Positions 53,843-64,000 are shown, counted from the stretch's first letter. The stretch: DNA of 64,000 bases from Formosa sp. Hel1_33_131 (GCA_949499105.1 CATEFX010000019.1:124001-188000); one strand, 5' to 3'. Numbers and translations are program-made. Notes: generated by a model from the sequence alone, not told the origin.

Positions 53843-55005
53843 ATTTTACGTCGCTTTCTTTCTTTTTTAATAAGAGATAACTCTCTGGTCGTTTGTCCAG
53901 CCACCGAAGTATTCTCTTCCGCCCGTCTAATTAGGTAGGGCATCACATCTCTTACAGGTCCAAAAGGAACGTATTTTGCCACGTTGTAACCATGATTTGC
54001 CAAATTATAACTAATATGGTCACTCATTCCATAAAGCTGTCCAAACCAAACTCGAGGGTCGTTATTTGAAATGTTTGATTCTGCCATTAAATCAACGGCC
54101 AAATGAGAACTTTCTTCATTATGAGTTCCAATAAACACTTGAATGGTGTCCAAGTTAGAAAACATATAAGTGAGAGTGTCGTTAAAAAGTGTATCTGTCA
54201 ATGCTTTCGTTTCACAAATTGGCGATTGATACCCCTTCTCTATAGCTCTTAGGCGTTCCTTTTCCATGTAAGCACCACGCACAATTTTAAACCCAAGATT
54301 AAAATTTAATTCTTTTGCTTTGCTATGAATTTTTTTAAGATAGTCCAGTCGATCCCAACGGTAAGTTTGCAAAGTGCTATATACAATCATTGCATCGGTA
54401 TTGTAGGTTTGCATTAATTCTAAAACCAAATCATCTACAGTGTTTTGAATCCAACTTTCTTCAGCATCAATAAGAATTTTAACGTTGTTTAATTTTCCGG
54501 ATTCACAAACTTTATTGAAACGAGCGATCACCCGATCCCATTCTTTAGTTTCAGAAGTTGATAATGATTTTCCGTCACTAATTTTCTGATAAAGGTCAAA
54601 CCTTCCAAAAGCACTGGGCTTAAAGACCGCAATAGGCATGGCGTCTTTGTTTTTCGAAAATTCAATAAGGTTTAAGATCGTTTCTAGGGCGAAATCAAAT
54701 TGATTCTCCTCCCCTTTCCCTTCAACGGAATAATCTAACACACTATATACGCCACTGCTGTACATTTTATCGATTGTTGGAATACAATCCTGCTCATTAA
54801 CGCCCCCACAAAAATGATCAAAAACAGTCGATCGAATCAACCCCTCAACAGGGAGATGGGCCTTTATTGCAAAATTCGTAGCTGCAGTTCCTATTCGTAC
54901 CAATGGCTCTATGGAAATCATTTTAAATAGAAAATAGGCACGTTCTAAATCTGAGTCCGATTTTAAATGGAACGCTATTTCTGTATTATTGAAATCGATG
55001 CTCAT
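53839..55005 (-). CDS. Proline dehydrogenase
   Basis: FAD-dependent oxidation of proline to pyrroline-5-carboxylate, the first step of proline catabolism, 388 residues. The barrel has VKILIDAEESW, the segment LGFKIVRGAYMEKERLRA and FIGTHNEESSHLAV, and the C-terminal RRAEENTSVAGQ, the substrate-contact arginine pair. No PutA-type P5C dehydrogenase domain is fused; the partner enzyme must be elsewhere. It converges on the ald operon. Confidence 0.92.
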   Translation of the reverse strand: MSIDFNNTEIAFHLKSDSDLERAYFLFKMISIEPLVRIGTAATNFAIKAHLPVEGLIRSTVFDHFCGGVNEQDCIPTIDKMYSSGVYSVLDYSVEGKGEENQFDFALETILNLIEFSKNKDAMPIAVFKPSAFGRFDLYQKISDGKSLSTSETKEWDRVIARFNKVCESGKLNNVKILIDAEESWIQNTVDDLVLELMQTYNTDAMIVYSTLQTYRWDRLDYLKKIHSKAKELNFNLGFKIVRGAYMEKERLRAIEKGYQSPICETKALTDTLFNDTLTYMFSNLDTIQVFIGTHNEESSHLAVDLMAESNISNNDPRVWFGQLYGMSDHISYNLANHGYNVAKYVPFGPVRDVMPYLIRRAEENTSVAGQTTRELSLIKKERKRRKI

Positions 55006-55104
55006 ATAAATTGGTTTTAGTATCGGACAAATATATTTAATCGGAATTACATTAATTGTAAATTTCTACTTAATTTTACGTTTTTCATTTTGACCAAATA
55101 GTTC

Positions 55105-56172
55105 ATGAACTCGATACCATCCACATCCTATTCAATTCATTTTAACGACCGTTGTTATAAAGAGTTGAATACCTATTTAGAAACTTCTAATTTTTCTAAG
55201 ATATTTATATTGGTTGATTCCAATACACACCTCCATTGTTTGCCTAAGTTTTTAGCAAACATACAGGTTGAAATGGCGTTAGAAATCATTGAAATGGAGG
55301 CCGGTGAAATACATAAAACTTTAGATACGTGTACTCAAATCTGGCTCAGTTTGTCGGATTTAGATGGCGACCGAAAATCGCTTATCATCAATTTGGGTGG
55401 TGGTGTGGTGACCGATTTAGGCGGATTTGTAGCGTCTACATTCAAACGAGGCGTATCATTTGTCAATGTTCCTACCTCGCTCCTAGCGATGGTTGATGCT
55501 TCTGTTGGCGGAAAAACAGGGGTTGATTTAGGAACGATTAAAAATCAAATCGGAGTTATTAATTTCAGTGATATGGTGCTTGTAGATCCTTCATTTCTAG
55601 AAACGCTCCCTAAAGAAGAAATGCGATCTGGATTGGCTGAAATGTTAAAGCATGGATTGATTAAAAATGCTGATTATTGGAACCGACTCTGTGATTTAAA
55701 AGAGCTGAATATCTCAGATTTAGAAGGCTTGATTCACGAATCGATTACCCTAAAAAATGAAGTCGTAAAACGAGATCCGAATGAACAAGGCGAACGAAAG
55801 CAATTAAATTTTGGACATACCTTAGGGCATGCGATCGAATCATATTGCTTGGACAATGACCAACTTAAAACATTGTTACACGGTGAGGCAATTGCCGCTG
55901 GAATGATTATGGAAGGCTATCTATCTCATAAAACTTGTGGATTGTCGGAAACAGAACTTATCCAAATAAAAAATACTTTTAAAACCATTTATGGTTCAGT
56001 CGATTTTTCTGAAAACGACAAAAGCTCAATAATTGAGCTTTTGAAATATGATAAAAAGAATTCTCACGGGCAAATTAAATACGCGCTGTTAGAATCTATT
56101 GGATTGTGTCTCGTTGATGTAATTGTTGATGATCATTTAATAGACGAAGCATTTAGATACTACGCATCTTAA
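55105..56172 (+). CDS. aroB: 3-dehydroquinate synthase
   Basis: Second step of the shikimate pathway, converting DAHP to 3-dehydroquinate. NAD-binding GGGVVTDLGGFVASTFKRG and zinc ligands in LAEMLKHGL, QLNFGHTLGHAIE and LLHGEAIAAGM are intact. Length of 355 is standard. Transcribed alone, facing away from proline dehydrogenase and converging on the Lrp-type gene. Confidence 0.96.
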   Translation: MNSIPSTSYSIHFNDRCYKELNTYLETSNFSKIFILVDSNTHLHCLPKFLANIQVEMALEIIEMEAGEIHKTLDTCTQIWLSLSDLDGDRKSLIINLGGGVVTDLGGFVASTFKRGVSFVNVPTSLLAMVDASVGGKTGVDLGTIKNQIGVINFSDMVLVDPSFLETLPKEEMRSGLAEMLKHGLIKNADYWNRLCDLKELNISDLEGLIHESITLKNEVVKRDPNEQGERKQLNFGHTLGHAIESYCLDNDQLKTLLHGEAIAAGMIMEGYLSHKTCGLSETELIQIKNTFKTIYGSVDFSENDKSSIIELLKYDKKNSHGQIKYALLESIGLCLVDVIVDDHLIDEAFRYYAS

Positions 56173-56183
56173 TCCGCCACTAA

Positions 56184-56663
56184 TTACATATCATTAAAGA
56201 TCGAATGCATCAAACGTTTCTTGTCGTTGATACTTTCTTCTAATGAAATCATCGTTTCTGTTCTGTACACTCCTTCAATTTCATCTAGCTTAAAGATAAT
56301 TTCCTTGGCATGTGTGGTGCTTTTTGCACGGATTTTACAGAAAATATTGAATTTTCCAGTTGTAATGTGCGCAACGGTTACATGAGGAATTTCATAAATT
56401 CGCTCTAATACAAATTTTGTTTGAGATGTGTTTTGTAAAAAAACACCTACATAGGCAATAAAAGAATATCCTAATTTCTGATAATCTATGGTTAAAGAGG
56501 ACCCTTTAATTATTTTGGCATCTTCCATTTTTTTTACTCTAACATGAACAGTACCTGCAGATATTAATAATTTTTTTGCGATATCTGTGAATGGAACACG
56601 GGTGTTGTCAATCAGCATATCTAATATTTGATGATCGATTTCGTCTAGTTTTACTTTAGCCAC
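56184..56663 (-). CDS. Lrp/AsnC family transcriptional regulator
   Basis: DNA-binding regulator of 159 residues that responds to amino acids. An N-terminal winged HTH (DEIDHQILDMLIDNTRVPFTDIAKKLLISAGTVHVRVKKME, segments abbreviated) is followed by a RAM/AsnC ligand domain (about 70-150) with VTVAHITTGKFNIFCKI. The start codon is GTG at 56663. It sits near alanine and proline dehydrogenase genes, which are common Lrp targets, but binding sites were not identified. Confidence 0.92.
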   Translation of the reverse strand: MAKVKLDEIDHQILDMLIDNTRVPFTDIAKKLLISAGTVHVRVKKMEDAKIIKGSSLTIDYQKLGYSFIAYVGVFLQNTSQTKFVLERIYEIPHVTVAHITTGKFNIFCKIRAKSTTHAKEIIFKLDEIEGVYRTETMISLEESINDKKRLMHSIFNDM

Positions 56664-56734
56664 TTTGCTTGAATTTATTGGTTAATTTTCAATGTTTAGG
56701 CAAATTTACTAAATTTTACACAGTTAAATGTGTT

Positions 56735-57901
56735 TTATGTTAAATTATCATTAACAAAAAGTGATGTTTCCATTAAATCTATCAATAAGAAATCGATTTC
56801 GTAACTTTCTGATAACACGTCAAAATCGGGGTGGGACACCTGCTTAAAATGAGCATCAATTTCTAAATGCCCATATTTTTCATTCAAATCCCCAATAAGA
56901 ACAATTTTAGGTCTGAATTTAATTTGTCCGTTTTCTAATACTTCTGTGTACTGAACGGCGATGTCGCAACTCTTTTTGGGGTCCTCTAAATTAAGGACCG
57001 CATTTCTAATAATAACATCGTGAAACAATTTTTCGTTTTCAGGAATATCAAAGTATGGCGTAAAGCTTTCGCCAGTAACCTCATGATTCGAAATATAATC
57101 AAGCGCGCTCATCAGCGCTAGGGCAAGGTATTTTCTCGTTTTCTCTCTATTGTAGTCCTTTGGGTAATGTCCCGCCTCAAACAACACTGTTGGTACGCCA
57201 TCGCTCTGAAAGGAATCGCCTACACAGTTTGAATTGAACCCATCATCATAGCGCCCAATTTGATTTGGTAAAAACGATTGCAGTGTCTGGTTCATACTCT
57301 GAATTACCTCCATAGCCTTTTGACGCGTACTTGTTAAAGACCGTTCTTCATCTTCTGAAGGCGATAAAAAACTCAAAACAGCTGAATTATTGGTCTTTCC
57401 AGCGCTAAAAATAGTACGTTGTCCGTGCATATTGAAACAAAAATGCGGATTAAAATCCTCAAACACGTTTCTTAAAATTTTGCTTTCACATTGACTCAAA
57501 TTATTTGCATCTCTATTTAGATCAACTTGATTCGCATTGACCCGCGTGTAGGCTTTTGCTCCATCCGGATTAAGTATTGGGATCACATAGAGTGTGCAAG
57601 CGTCTAAGAGAGGCTTACAGCTGTCTAATTCCAAGTAATTAAACAAATCAAAGAGTGCTTTAGTGGTCGTGCTTTCGTTTCCGTGCATTTGAGACCAAAT
57701 CAAGATTCGTTTAGAACCTGTCCCAATTTGAAGTCCATGAATTGGAAGTCCAGCTTCAGAAGCACCCAAAACAGTTTGATTAAATTGGTTTGATACAGAT
57801 TTCAACAAAGGCTCAATATGAGAATTTGTAAGATAGCGATCTCTTAAAGCAACGGCTTTTAAGGAATGATACTGTGATAAAAAGGAGGGTATGTCTAACA
57901 T
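56735..57901 (-). CDS. M14 family zinc carboxypeptidase-like protein
   Basis: Zinc metallopeptidase of 388 residues. Zinc ligands are in WSQMHGNESTTTKAL (HxxE, about 72) and CFNMHGQRT (His about 158); the catalytic Glu lies in VLFEAGHYPKD. Substrate-binding VDLNRD is present. No signal peptide is seen, so it is probably cytoplasmic, unlike many carboxypeptidases. TACTTTTG on the minus strand (57920-57927) is its -7 candidate; it shares the upstream gap with the divergent XRE gene. Confidence 0.88.
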   Translation of the reverse strand: MLDIPSFLSQYHSLKAVALRDRYLTNSHIEPLLKSVSNQFNQTVLGASEAGLPIHGLQIGTGSKRILIWSQMHGNESTTTKALFDLFNYLELDSCKPLLDACTLYVIPILNPDGAKAYTRVNANQVDLNRDANNLSQCESKILRNVFEDFNPHFCFNMHGQRTIFSAGKTNNSAVLSFLSPSEDEERSLTSTRQKAMEVIQSMNQTLQSFLPNQIGRYDDGFNSNCVGDSFQSDGVPTVLFEAGHYPKDYNREKTRKYLALALMSALDYISNHEVTGESFTPYFDIPENEKLFHDVIIRNAVLNLEDPKKSCDIAVQYTEVLENGQIKFRPKIVLIGDLNEKYGHLEIDAHFKQVSHPDFDVLSESYEIDFLLIDLMETSLFVNDNLT

Positions 57902-57939
57902 GTGTATTTAATAACATTACAAAAGTAAACATTCTTACA

Positions 57940-57953
57940 TTTACATTTGTAAA
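57940..57953. promoter_or_regulatory. Candidate operator, TTTAC-ATTT-GTAAA
   Basis: Palindromic arms TTTAC and GTAAA around ATTT. It lies just upstream of the M14 -7 box and resembles the palindrome at 58152, so the XRE protein may bind both (inference). Confidence 0.45.
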
Positions 57954-58130
57954 CAAGTTTGTTTGGATTTGTTTCACAAAAGTATACGTTGTTATAAGCC
58001 GTATTGTTGCAAAAGATTTTACAAATAAATACAGCGGTTTATATAATCTTTAAAATATTATAAATCAGTTGTATATAAGCTTTAATTAAAGTTATAATTC
58101 GCGTACAATCAGGTCTATTTTACACTATGT

Positions 58131-58165
58131 TTGCGTAATTCAACACGAATTGTTACATTTGTAAC
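58131..58165 (+). promoter_or_regulatory. XRE gene promoter with overlapping operator
   Basis: TTG at 58131-58133, 20-base spacer, TACATTTG at 58154-58161. The palindrome GTTAC-ATTT-GTAAC (58152-58165) lies directly on the -7 box, the arrangement of an autorepressor site. Confidence 0.6.
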
Positions 58166-58192
58166 GCCTTTATGGTTATACATATGTAAACA

Positions 58193-58579
58193 ATGATAAA
58201 CACTACAGAATTCAATACTCGACTCAAAAAAATCCTTGAATATTATGGATTATCGGCTTCCGCATTTGCAGAAGTGGTCACGGTTCAACGCTCTAGTATT
58301 TCTCACATATTGAGCGGACGAAACAAACCAAGCTTAGACTTTATCTCCAAAGTTCTAAATGCCTTTCCCGAAATTGATCTTCTATGGCTTTTAAGCGGCA
58401 CAGGCGATTTCCCTAGAAACACCACGCCCCCACTTGCCAAAATCAAAAAATCTCAAGAATTAGCAAAACCTACGAATCCTGTAGCAACAATTTCGAGTGA
58501 CGATGAACTAATTGAACGAATCGTTATATTTTATAAAGACGGTAGTTTTAAGAATTATGCGATGAATCCGTCCAAATAA
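58193..58579 (+). CDS. XRE-family helix-turn-helix regulator
   Basis: A 128-residue DNA-binding protein. The HTH domain covers residues about 7-65: RLKKILEYYGLSASAFAEVV, VQRSSISHILSGRNKPSLDF, with FPEIDLLWLLSGTGDF just after it. The C-terminal part has a low-complexity linker and a short conserved segment (ERIVIFYKDGSFKNY). No ligand or peptidase domain. It is transcribed divergently from the M14 gene and has a palindrome over its own -7 box, which points to autoregulation (inference). Confidence 0.88.
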   Translation: MINTTEFNTRLKKILEYYGLSASAFAEVVTVQRSSISHILSGRNKPSLDFISKVLNAFPEIDLLWLLSGTGDFPRNTTPPLAKIKKSQELAKPTNPVATISSDDELIERIVIFYKDGSFKNYAMNPSK

Positions 58580-58614
58580 TTTAGATTTCTAAATCCCTTT
58601 TGTATGTTTGTCGT

Positions 58615-58986
58615 ATGAAACATTTAATACTATGTAGTGCGCTGTTACTGCTTCAAAGTTGTTATACCATTGAGAGAAACTGTAATGATTTTAAAACTGG
58701 AAACTTTGAAAGTGAAATCACAATTGACGGAACGCTCTATAAGTCCACTTTTTCTAGAACCCCTAAACTACAGATTGAAGAGTTTAACGGCGTTAAAGAC
58801 TCTTCTTACGTTCGTTGGATCAATGATTGTGAGATGGTTTTTAAAACGATTCATCCTAAAAACCGTGCAGAGAAAAAAGACATTCACCTCAAAATATTAA
58901 CCACCACATCAAAGGGCTATAAATTTGAATATGGCTATGTTGGAGATACTAATAAACAGATTGGAGACGCAAAACGGATCGATTAA
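58615..58986 (+). CDS. Small lipoprotein beside topoisomerase IV genes
   Basis: A 123-residue lipoprotein of unknown function. The signal ends in a good lipobox (LLLLQSC, Cys about residue 16). The body (FESEITIDGTLYKSTFSRT, YVRWINDCEMVF, GYKFEYGYVGDT) is beta-rich. Homologues in Flavobacteriaceae are sometimes mislabelled 'DNA topoisomerase IV' because of this position. I use the ATG at 58615; the track start at 58600 precedes the signal peptide. Its stop overlaps the convergent parC by 4 bases. Confidence 0.78.
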   Translation: MKHLILCSALLLLQSCYTIERNCNDFKTGNFESEITIDGTLYKSTFSRTPKLQIEEFNGVKDSSYVRWINDCEMVFKTIHPKNRAEKKDIHLKILTTTSKGYKFEYGYVGDTNKQIGDAKRID

Positions 58987-61691
58987 AACATTGTGATCTG
59001 TCCTTCATCATTAATGTCGTTTTCTGGCTCAGATGCTTTCGGTTTTACAGTAGCGTCACTTTTCTGAGTAGTTTCCTCTGAATCAGTAGTGGATGACTCG
59101 GAAACAATCGCATCCGATGGAGTGCTTGATTGAGGCATCACTTCCTCCCCAACAACATCTATTTCTTCGGCAGGCGTATTAGTAGGCTCCTCATAAGGCA
59201 AGGGATCTAAGAGATCAATTTGATTGACCTTTAATTTAGTCAGTTGATTTCCTAAAGCCGACATTCCCTTCACACTAATAAACTGCTCAAAGTCGATGAT
59301 TTGATCTTCACGACGGTCTTTACCTCGATCTTTAGCAAACGATACTTTGGCAACAGGGCGCCAATCGGTAGAGACAATTTCTAGAGTGCTCGACGCATGC
59401 TCAGAAATAAACGTATCTTCTCGGCTTTCGTTTTCAATTAAAAAACGCTTTACATAATATTTTTCTTTATCACCGTCAAAGTAAATAGCAGATATCGGTT
59501 TATTAGGAATCCATTTTTCCAATACAATCATATCATCTTCAAAATGAGCTGTAATTTCTGGAATAATCGTTTTTACAATCCCCGATTGAGTGATCACCAA
59601 AATACGGTCTTCACCTCTAAACTCCCCCACTAATTCACCACGTCCATCGACATTGATGCGCTGAATCGTGTCATCAAACCATATTTTTCGCGGTTTAAGT
59701 GTACTGACTCCCTTTTCTTTGAGTTCAATCCGCTTGATAGCGTGTTTGGTGACTAAATTTCCTTTGGACACCCGTCCTTTTATAATGACATCGGCAAAAT
59801 CGATGTCCCATTTTAGTTTTTTTACACTTCCAACTTGGCGCAATAGCACCGAAACAACTTCACCTTCTCCATTTGGATTGGCAGAAAAATACCACAGATC
59901 AGACCCTGCTTTTCCATTCGTCAAATCATATTCGCGATCTCGAGTGACCCCGGTCACCGCAAAACGTTTAATATAAGACGCACCGCCCTTTCCATCTTTA
60001 TAAATCATATTATAAATGGTCCGCTTGTCTTTCTTTTTGAAAACAGCCACATGAATGATGTCTTTTCCAATAAAGGTTTTGCTATCAACCTTTGTAATCA
60101 TCAACTTACCTTCTTTTGTAAAAACGATGATGTCGTCAATATCACTACAGTCACCAACATATTCATCGCGCTTTAAGCCTGTACCAACAAACCCTTCTTC
60201 TCTATTAACATAAAGTTTTGTGTTTCTAATAATAACCTTCGTCGCATCTACATCACCAAATGTTTTGATTTCAGTTTTACGTTCTTTTCCAGCGCCATAC
60301 TCTGATTTTAAGCGTTTAAAATAATCAATCGCATAGGTAATCAGATTTGCTAAATAGCCCTTGGTTTCTGCAATTTGATCTTCGAGAGCATCAATTTTTT
60401 GTTGCGCTTTATCAATATCAAACTTAGAAATTCTCTTAATTCGAATTTCAGTTAACCTAGTGATGTCTTCTTCGGTAATGGCACGCTTTAAATGTTTGAT
60501 ATGCGGCTGAAGCCCTTTGTCAATAGCGCTGATCACGCCTGGCCAAGTCTCTTCTTCCTCTATATCACGATAGATTCTGTTTTGTATAAAAATGCGTTCT
60601 AAAGATGCAAAATGCCATTGCTCTTCAAACTCACCTAACTTAATTTCTAATTCTTGTTTTAATAATTCGACCGTATGATCTGTAGAATGTCGTAACATTT
60701 CAGTCACTCCAACAAACAAAGGCTTGTTATCTTCAATTACACACCCCAATGGAGAAATAGCGGTTTCACAAGACGTAAACGCAAATAAAGCATCGATCGT
60801 TTTATCTGGTGAAATCCCTGCTGGTAAATGCACTAATATTTCAACTTCAGCAGCAGTATTATCTTCAATTTTCTTAATTCGAATTTTACTTTTCTCATTG
60901 GCTTTAAGAATAGAATCGATCAATGAAGACGTTGTGGTTCCAAAGGGTACTTCGGTAATCACCAACGTATTTTTGTTAAGCTGCGAGATTTTGGCTCGAC
61001 ACCGCACACGTCCACCTCTTAACCCGTCGTTATAGTTAGTAAAATCGGCCACACCTCCGGTTGCAAAATCTGGAAGAATCGTAAATCGTTTTCCTTGAAG
61101 GTGCTTTATTGAAGCCTCAATAAGTTCGATGAAATTATGAGGTAATACTTTTGTTGAAAGTCCAACCGCAATTCCCTCCGCCCCTTGCGCTAGTAATAAC
61201 GGGAACATGACAGGAAGGTTTACAGGCTCTTTACGACGGCCATCATAAGACGATTGCCATTCGGTGATCTTTGGGTTAAACACAACGTCTAATGCAAATT
61301 TAGAAAGCCGCGCTTCAATATATCTTGAGGCCGCTGCTCTATCGCCTGTAAGGACGTTTCCCCAGTTTCCTTGGGCATCAATTAGTAAATCTTTTTGACC
61401 AATCTGTACCATGGCATCTGCAATACTGGCATCGCCGTGTGGGTGGTACTGCATGGTATGCCCAACAATATTTGCAACTTTATTATAGCGGCCATCATCC
61501 AAGTCTTTCATGGAATGTAAAATCCGACGCTGAACTGGTTTAAATCCGTCTTCAATCGCAGGAACTGCACGTTCTAAAATAACATAGGACGCATAGTCTA
61601 AAAACCAATCTTTAAACATCCCCGTAACGCGAGTAATTGTTTCTTGATTGTCCGTATTCTCATGGATTAGATCATCGTTTTCTTCTATCAT
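58983..61691 (-). CDS. parC: DNA topoisomerase IV subunit A
   Basis: Type IIA topoisomerase subunit that breaks and rejoins DNA to decatenate chromosomes. The N-terminal block [27 protein letters not shown] and the catalytic Tyr in [11 protein letters not shown] (about residue 125) are clear; the C-terminal domain has degenerate beta-pinwheel repeats, then a low-complexity acidic tail of about 75 residues ([10 protein letters not shown] ... EETTQKSD). The position matching Ser83 of GyrA is Ala. 902 residues, ATGA overlap with parE. Confidence 0.95.
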   Translation of the reverse strand: MIEENDDLIHENTDNQETITRVTGMFKDWFLDYASYVILERAVPAIEDGFKPVQRRILHSMKDLDDGRYNKVANIVGHTMQYHPHGDASIADAMVQIGQKDLLIDAQGNWGNVLTGDRAAASRYIEARLSKFALDVVFNPKITEWQSSYDGRRKEPVNLPVMFPLLLAQGAEGIAVGLSTKVLPHNFIELIEASIKHLQGKRFTILPDFATGGVADFTNYNDGLRGGRVRCRAKISQLNKNTLVITEVPFGTTTSSLIDSILKANEKSKIRIKKIEDNTAAEVEILVHLPAGISPDKTIDALFAFTSCETAISPLGCVIEDNKPLFVGVTEMLRHSTDHTVELLKQELEIKLGEFEEQWHFASLERIFIQNRIYRDIEEEETWPGVISAIDKGLQPHIKHLKRAITEEDITRLTEIRIKRISKFDIDKAQQKIDALEDQIAETKGYLANLITYAIDYFKRLKSEYGAGKERKTEIKTFGDVDATKVIIRNTKLYVNREEGFVGTGLKRDEYVGDCSDIDDIIVFTKEGKLMITKVDSKTFIGKDIIHVAVFKKKDKRTIYNMIYKDGKGGASYIKRFAVTGVTRDREYDLTNGKAGSDLWYFSANPNGEGEVVSVLLRQVGSVKKLKWDIDFADVIIKGRVSKGNLVTKHAIKRIELKEKGVSTLKPRKIWFDDTIQRINVDGRGELVGEFRGEDRILVITQSGIVKTIIPEITAHFEDDMIVLEKWIPNKPISAIYFDGDKEKYYVKRFLIENESREDTFISEHASSTLEIVSTDWRPVAKVSFAKDRGKDRREDQIIDFEQFISVKGMSALGNQLTKLKVNQIDLLDPLPYEEPTNTPAEEIDVVGEEVMPQSSTPSDAIVSESSTTDSEETTQKSDATVKPKASEPENDINDEGQITMF

Positions 61692-63547
61692 ACCTCTTCT
61701 TCGATAATATCTAATTCTACTTTTAGATTTTCAATAATAAATTTTTGACGGTCTGGCGTGTTTTTACCCATATAAAACTGAAGCATTGAATCAATGGTCA
61801 TGTCAGCATCCAGCATCACGGGGTCAAGTCGAATATCTTCTCCAATAAAATATTTAAATTCGTTTGGTGAGATTTCTCCTAATCCCTTAAATCGTGTGAT
61901 TTCTGGTTTAGGTTTTAATTTTTGTACTGCATCTCTTCGTTCTTGTTCCGAATAGCAATAAATCGTTTCTTTTTTATTACGCACTCTGAATAATGGGGTT
62001 TGTAATATATAGAGATGGCCTTCTTTAATAATTTCAGGGAAAAATTGAAGAAAAAAGGTAATCAACAGCAAACGAATGTGCATTCCATCGACATCGGCAT
62101 CGGTCGCAATCACAATGTTGTTATACCTTAAATCCTCAATGGATTCTTCAATATTTAATGCGGCCTGAAGTAAATTAAACTCTTCATTTTCGTACACAAT
62201 TTTCTTGGTCAACCCGTAACAATTCAACGGCTTTCCTTTCAAACTAAAAACGGCTTGTGTATTCACGTCTCTTGATTTGGTAATACTACCAGATGCAGAG
62301 TCACCCTCTGTTATAAAAAGAGTTGATTCCAGATTACGTCCATTTTTGATATCTCCAAAATGTACACGACAGTCTCTTAGTTTTTTATTGTGTAAGCTTG
62401 ATTTTTTTGCGCGATCTCTTGCGATTTTTCGAATGCCCGATAATTCTTTTCGCTCGCGTTCGGCTTGCAAAATTTTTCGTTGGATGGCTTCCGCCGTATC
62501 GGGATTTTTATGCAGATAATTATCTAACTTCGTTTTTAAAAAGTCATTAATAAAGGTTCGAACTGTTGGAAGTTCGCCACCCATATCGGTAGATCCCAAT
62601 TTGGTTTTTGTTTGACTTTCAAATACTGGCTCCATGACTTTGATCGCAATGGCCGATATAATTGATTTTCGAATGTCGGACGCATCGTAGTTTTTTCCAT
62701 AAAACTCACGAATTGTTTTTACCAAAGCTTCTCTAAAGGCTGCTAAATGCGTCCCTCCTTGCGTGGTGTTTTGTCCATTGACAAACGAATGGTACTCCTC
62801 GCTGTACTGGGTTTTACTGTGTGTAATAGCAACTTCTATATCTTCAGCTCTCAGATGTATGATTGGATAGGTCATATCTGTAGCATTGGTGTTATCTTCT
62901 AAAAGATCTTTTAAACCATTTTCACTAAAATATTTTTCACCATTAAATAATATAGTCAGACCTGGATTTAAATACACGTAGTATTTAAGCATCCGTGCTA
63001 CATATTCATTTCTGTATTTATAATTTTTAAAAATGGCTTCGTCGGGCACAAAGGAGACTTTCGTTCCTTTGCGACGGGTGGTGTCATCTAATAAATCTTG
63101 ATGATTTAAAACTCCCGATGAAAATTCTGCAGAAGCTGATTTTCCATCTCTGGTTGACTCCACTCTAAAAAAGGAGGACAAGGCATTAACTGCTTTGGTT
63201 CCAACCCCATTGAGTCCAACCGATTTTTTAAAGGCGCGAGAATCGTATTTACCTCCGGTGTTCATCTTAGAAACTACATCGACCACTTTACCTAAAGGAA
63301 TTCCACGTCCATAATCACGCACAATGACTTTTGTTCCTTGAATGGAAATTTCAATTGTTTTTCCAGCCCCCATCACAAACTCATCAATCGAGTTGTCTAA
63401 AACTTCTTTTAAAAGAATATAGATACCATCATCGGCCGAAGAACCATCGCCAAGTTTCCCAATATACATACCAGGACGCATACGAATATGCTCCTTCCAA
63501 TCGAGGGATCTAATATTATCTTCTGTGTAATCTGAATTTTGGCTCAT
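61688..63547 (-). CDS. parE: DNA topoisomerase IV subunit B
   Basis: ATPase subunit of topoisomerase IV, 619 residues. GHKL ATP site ([31 protein letters not shown]), transducer domain, and TOPRIM with EGDSASGS and [13 protein letters not shown] are intact; the C-terminus ends with [16 protein letters not shown] and the VMLDADM segment. First gene of the parE-parC pair. Confidence 0.96.
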   Translation of the reverse strand: MSQNSDYTEDNIRSLDWKEHIRMRPGMYIGKLGDGSSADDGIYILLKEVLDNSIDEFVMGAGKTIEISIQGTKVIVRDYGRGIPLGKVVDVVSKMNTGGKYDSRAFKKSVGLNGVGTKAVNALSSFFRVESTRDGKSASAEFSSGVLNHQDLLDDTTRRKGTKVSFVPDEAIFKNYKYRNEYVARMLKYYVYLNPGLTILFNGEKYFSENGLKDLLEDNTNATDMTYPIIHLRAEDIEVAITHSKTQYSEEYHSFVNGQNTTQGGTHLAAFREALVKTIREFYGKNYDASDIRKSIISAIAIKVMEPVFESQTKTKLGSTDMGGELPTVRTFINDFLKTKLDNYLHKNPDTAEAIQRKILQAERERKELSGIRKIARDRAKKSSLHNKKLRDCRVHFGDIKNGRNLESTLFITEGDSASGSITKSRDVNTQAVFSLKGKPLNCYGLTKKIVYENEEFNLLQAALNIEESIEDLRYNNIVIATDADVDGMHIRLLLITFFLQFFPEIIKEGHLYILQTPLFRVRNKKETIYCYSEQERRDAVQKLKPKPEITRFKGLGEISPNEFKYFIGEDIRLDPVMLDADMTIDSMLQFYMGKNTPDRQKFIIENLKVELDIIEEEV

Positions 63548-63629
63548 AAAGTGTTTCGCGACAGGACGCTAATATAGCACATCAGCATAAAAAATGAAAC
63601 CTTTAAAACACAAATTAATTAACAAAAAA

Positions 63630-63657
63630 AAACCAATGTTGTTGAGAACATTGGCTT
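63630..63657 (-). terminator. ychF intrinsic terminator
   Basis: On the minus strand GCCAATGTT pairs with AACATTGG(T) around a 6-base loop, followed by nine T. It lies 25 bases after the ychF stop, between ychF and parE. Confidence 0.88.
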
Positions 63658-63681
63658 TCAATTTATTAGTTGATATTTTTT

Positions 63682-64000
63682 CTATACATTAAAAAGGAAA
63701 TGCATGACATCGCCATCTTTGACGGTATAGTTTTTTCCCTCTACCCTCATTTTTCCCGCTTCTTTTACTTTTGCTTCGGATCCTAAACTTTCAAAATCTT
63801 CATAGGCAATAACTTCGGCTCGTATAAATCCTTTTTCAAAATCGGTATGGATCACCCCTGCTGCTTGGGGTGCAGTACTACCAATGTTGATGGTCCATGC
63901 GCGAACTTCTTTAACGCCCGCAGTAAAATAGGTTTGAAGTGTTAATAGCTTATAAGCAGATCGAATGAGTTTGGCAGAACCCGGTTCGTCCAATCCTATA
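63682..64000 (-). CDS. ychF: Redox-regulated ATPase YchF (partial, C-terminal part)
   Basis: C-terminal portion of the OLA1/YchF Obg-like ATPase, which binds ribosomes and prefers ATP. The frame is open through the window edge; the last residues inside the window read [16 protein letters not shown], and the TGS-like C-terminal domain follows with [35 protein letters not shown] and [12 protein letters not shown]. The N-terminal G domain lies outside. The track's TTG start at 63993 is only an internal Leu codon. Confidence 0.95.
   Translation of the reverse strand, partial: IGLDEPGSAKLIRSAYKLLTLQTYFTAGVKEVRAWTINIGSTAPQAAGVIHTDFEKGFIRAEVIAYEDFESLGSEAKVKEAGKMRVEGKNYTVKDGDVMHFLFNV

Overview
The window is AT-rich chromosomal DNA from a member of the Bacteroidota, almost certainly the Flavobacteriaceae. 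The sequence evidence is a type IX secretion C-terminal sorting domain and a PorX-type regulator, several Flavobacteriia-type DUF families (DUF4294, DUF4268, DUF4258), a fused LpxC/FabZ, HisB and HisIE fusions, and promoters of the Bacteroidota form TTG-N18-20-TAnnTTTG with little Shine-Dalgarno use. No rRNA, tRNA, CRISPR array, prophage or intact transposase was seen. Most of the window is core chromosome.

Layout. 1-8.9 kb: partial MFS exporter, Nudix hydrolase, M42 aminopeptidase, DUF4294, DUF4268, ZIP transporter, two methyltransferases, a DEAH helicase and a CIA30 protein. 9-14.6 kb: RNA and stress genes, namely a tandem NTF2-like secreted protein, a cold-shock protein, a J-domain/KTSC protein, two DEAD-box helicases and rlmF. 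14.7-22 kb: a large T9SS cargo protein, a degenerate TenI/ThiE-like protein, a single-domain DEAD-box-like protein, and a photolyase plus FAD-oxidoreductase pair. 22-28.2 kb: a decayed copper/silver efflux locus (HMA protein, CusB with DUF3347, a cusC lacking its 5' end, a cusA lacking its 5' half). A four-helix-bundle (S23/Avd-like) gene with repeat arrays lies between cusA and cusC. 28.2-31.6 kb: DUF3817, MscS channel, a conserved unknown, DUF2461, truA. 31.6-38.8 kb: a complete histidine operon hisGDCBHAF-IE preceded by a His-rich leader peptide and an attenuator-type terminator. 38.8-42.5 kb: SPFH protein, a large VWA-like membrane protein, fabG. 42.5-43.2 kb: a duplicated REP-like palindrome unit. 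43.2-50.1 kb: sucD and the envelope cluster lpxD2-efp-lpxA-lpxC/fabZ-lpxD-HD hydrolase. 50.2-58 kb: porX, tsaE, alanine dehydrogenase, DUF4258, proline dehydrogenase, aroB, Lrp/AsnC regulator, M14 peptidase. 58-64 kb: XRE regulator, a small lipoprotein, topoisomerase IV (parE-parC) and the end of ychF.

How the genes fit together. The lpx cluster supplies lipid A precursors; lpxC/fabZ also links to fatty-acid synthesis, as fabG does. PorX controls type IX secretion, whose cargo includes the 14.8 kb protein. The his operon makes all steps from PRPP/ATP to histidinol dehydrogenation and is probably tuned by ribosome-mediated attenuation. The Lrp-type regulator sits near alanine and proline dehydrogenase genes, so amino-acid catabolism is a plausible regulon (inference).

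The least ordinary parts are the S23 four-helix-bundle gene with its inverted repeat arrays inside the broken cus locus, the REP/BIME-like duplication at 42.6 kb, the three-copy motif beside the cusA breakpoint, the photolyase with no ATG start, and the single-RecA DEAD-like protein.
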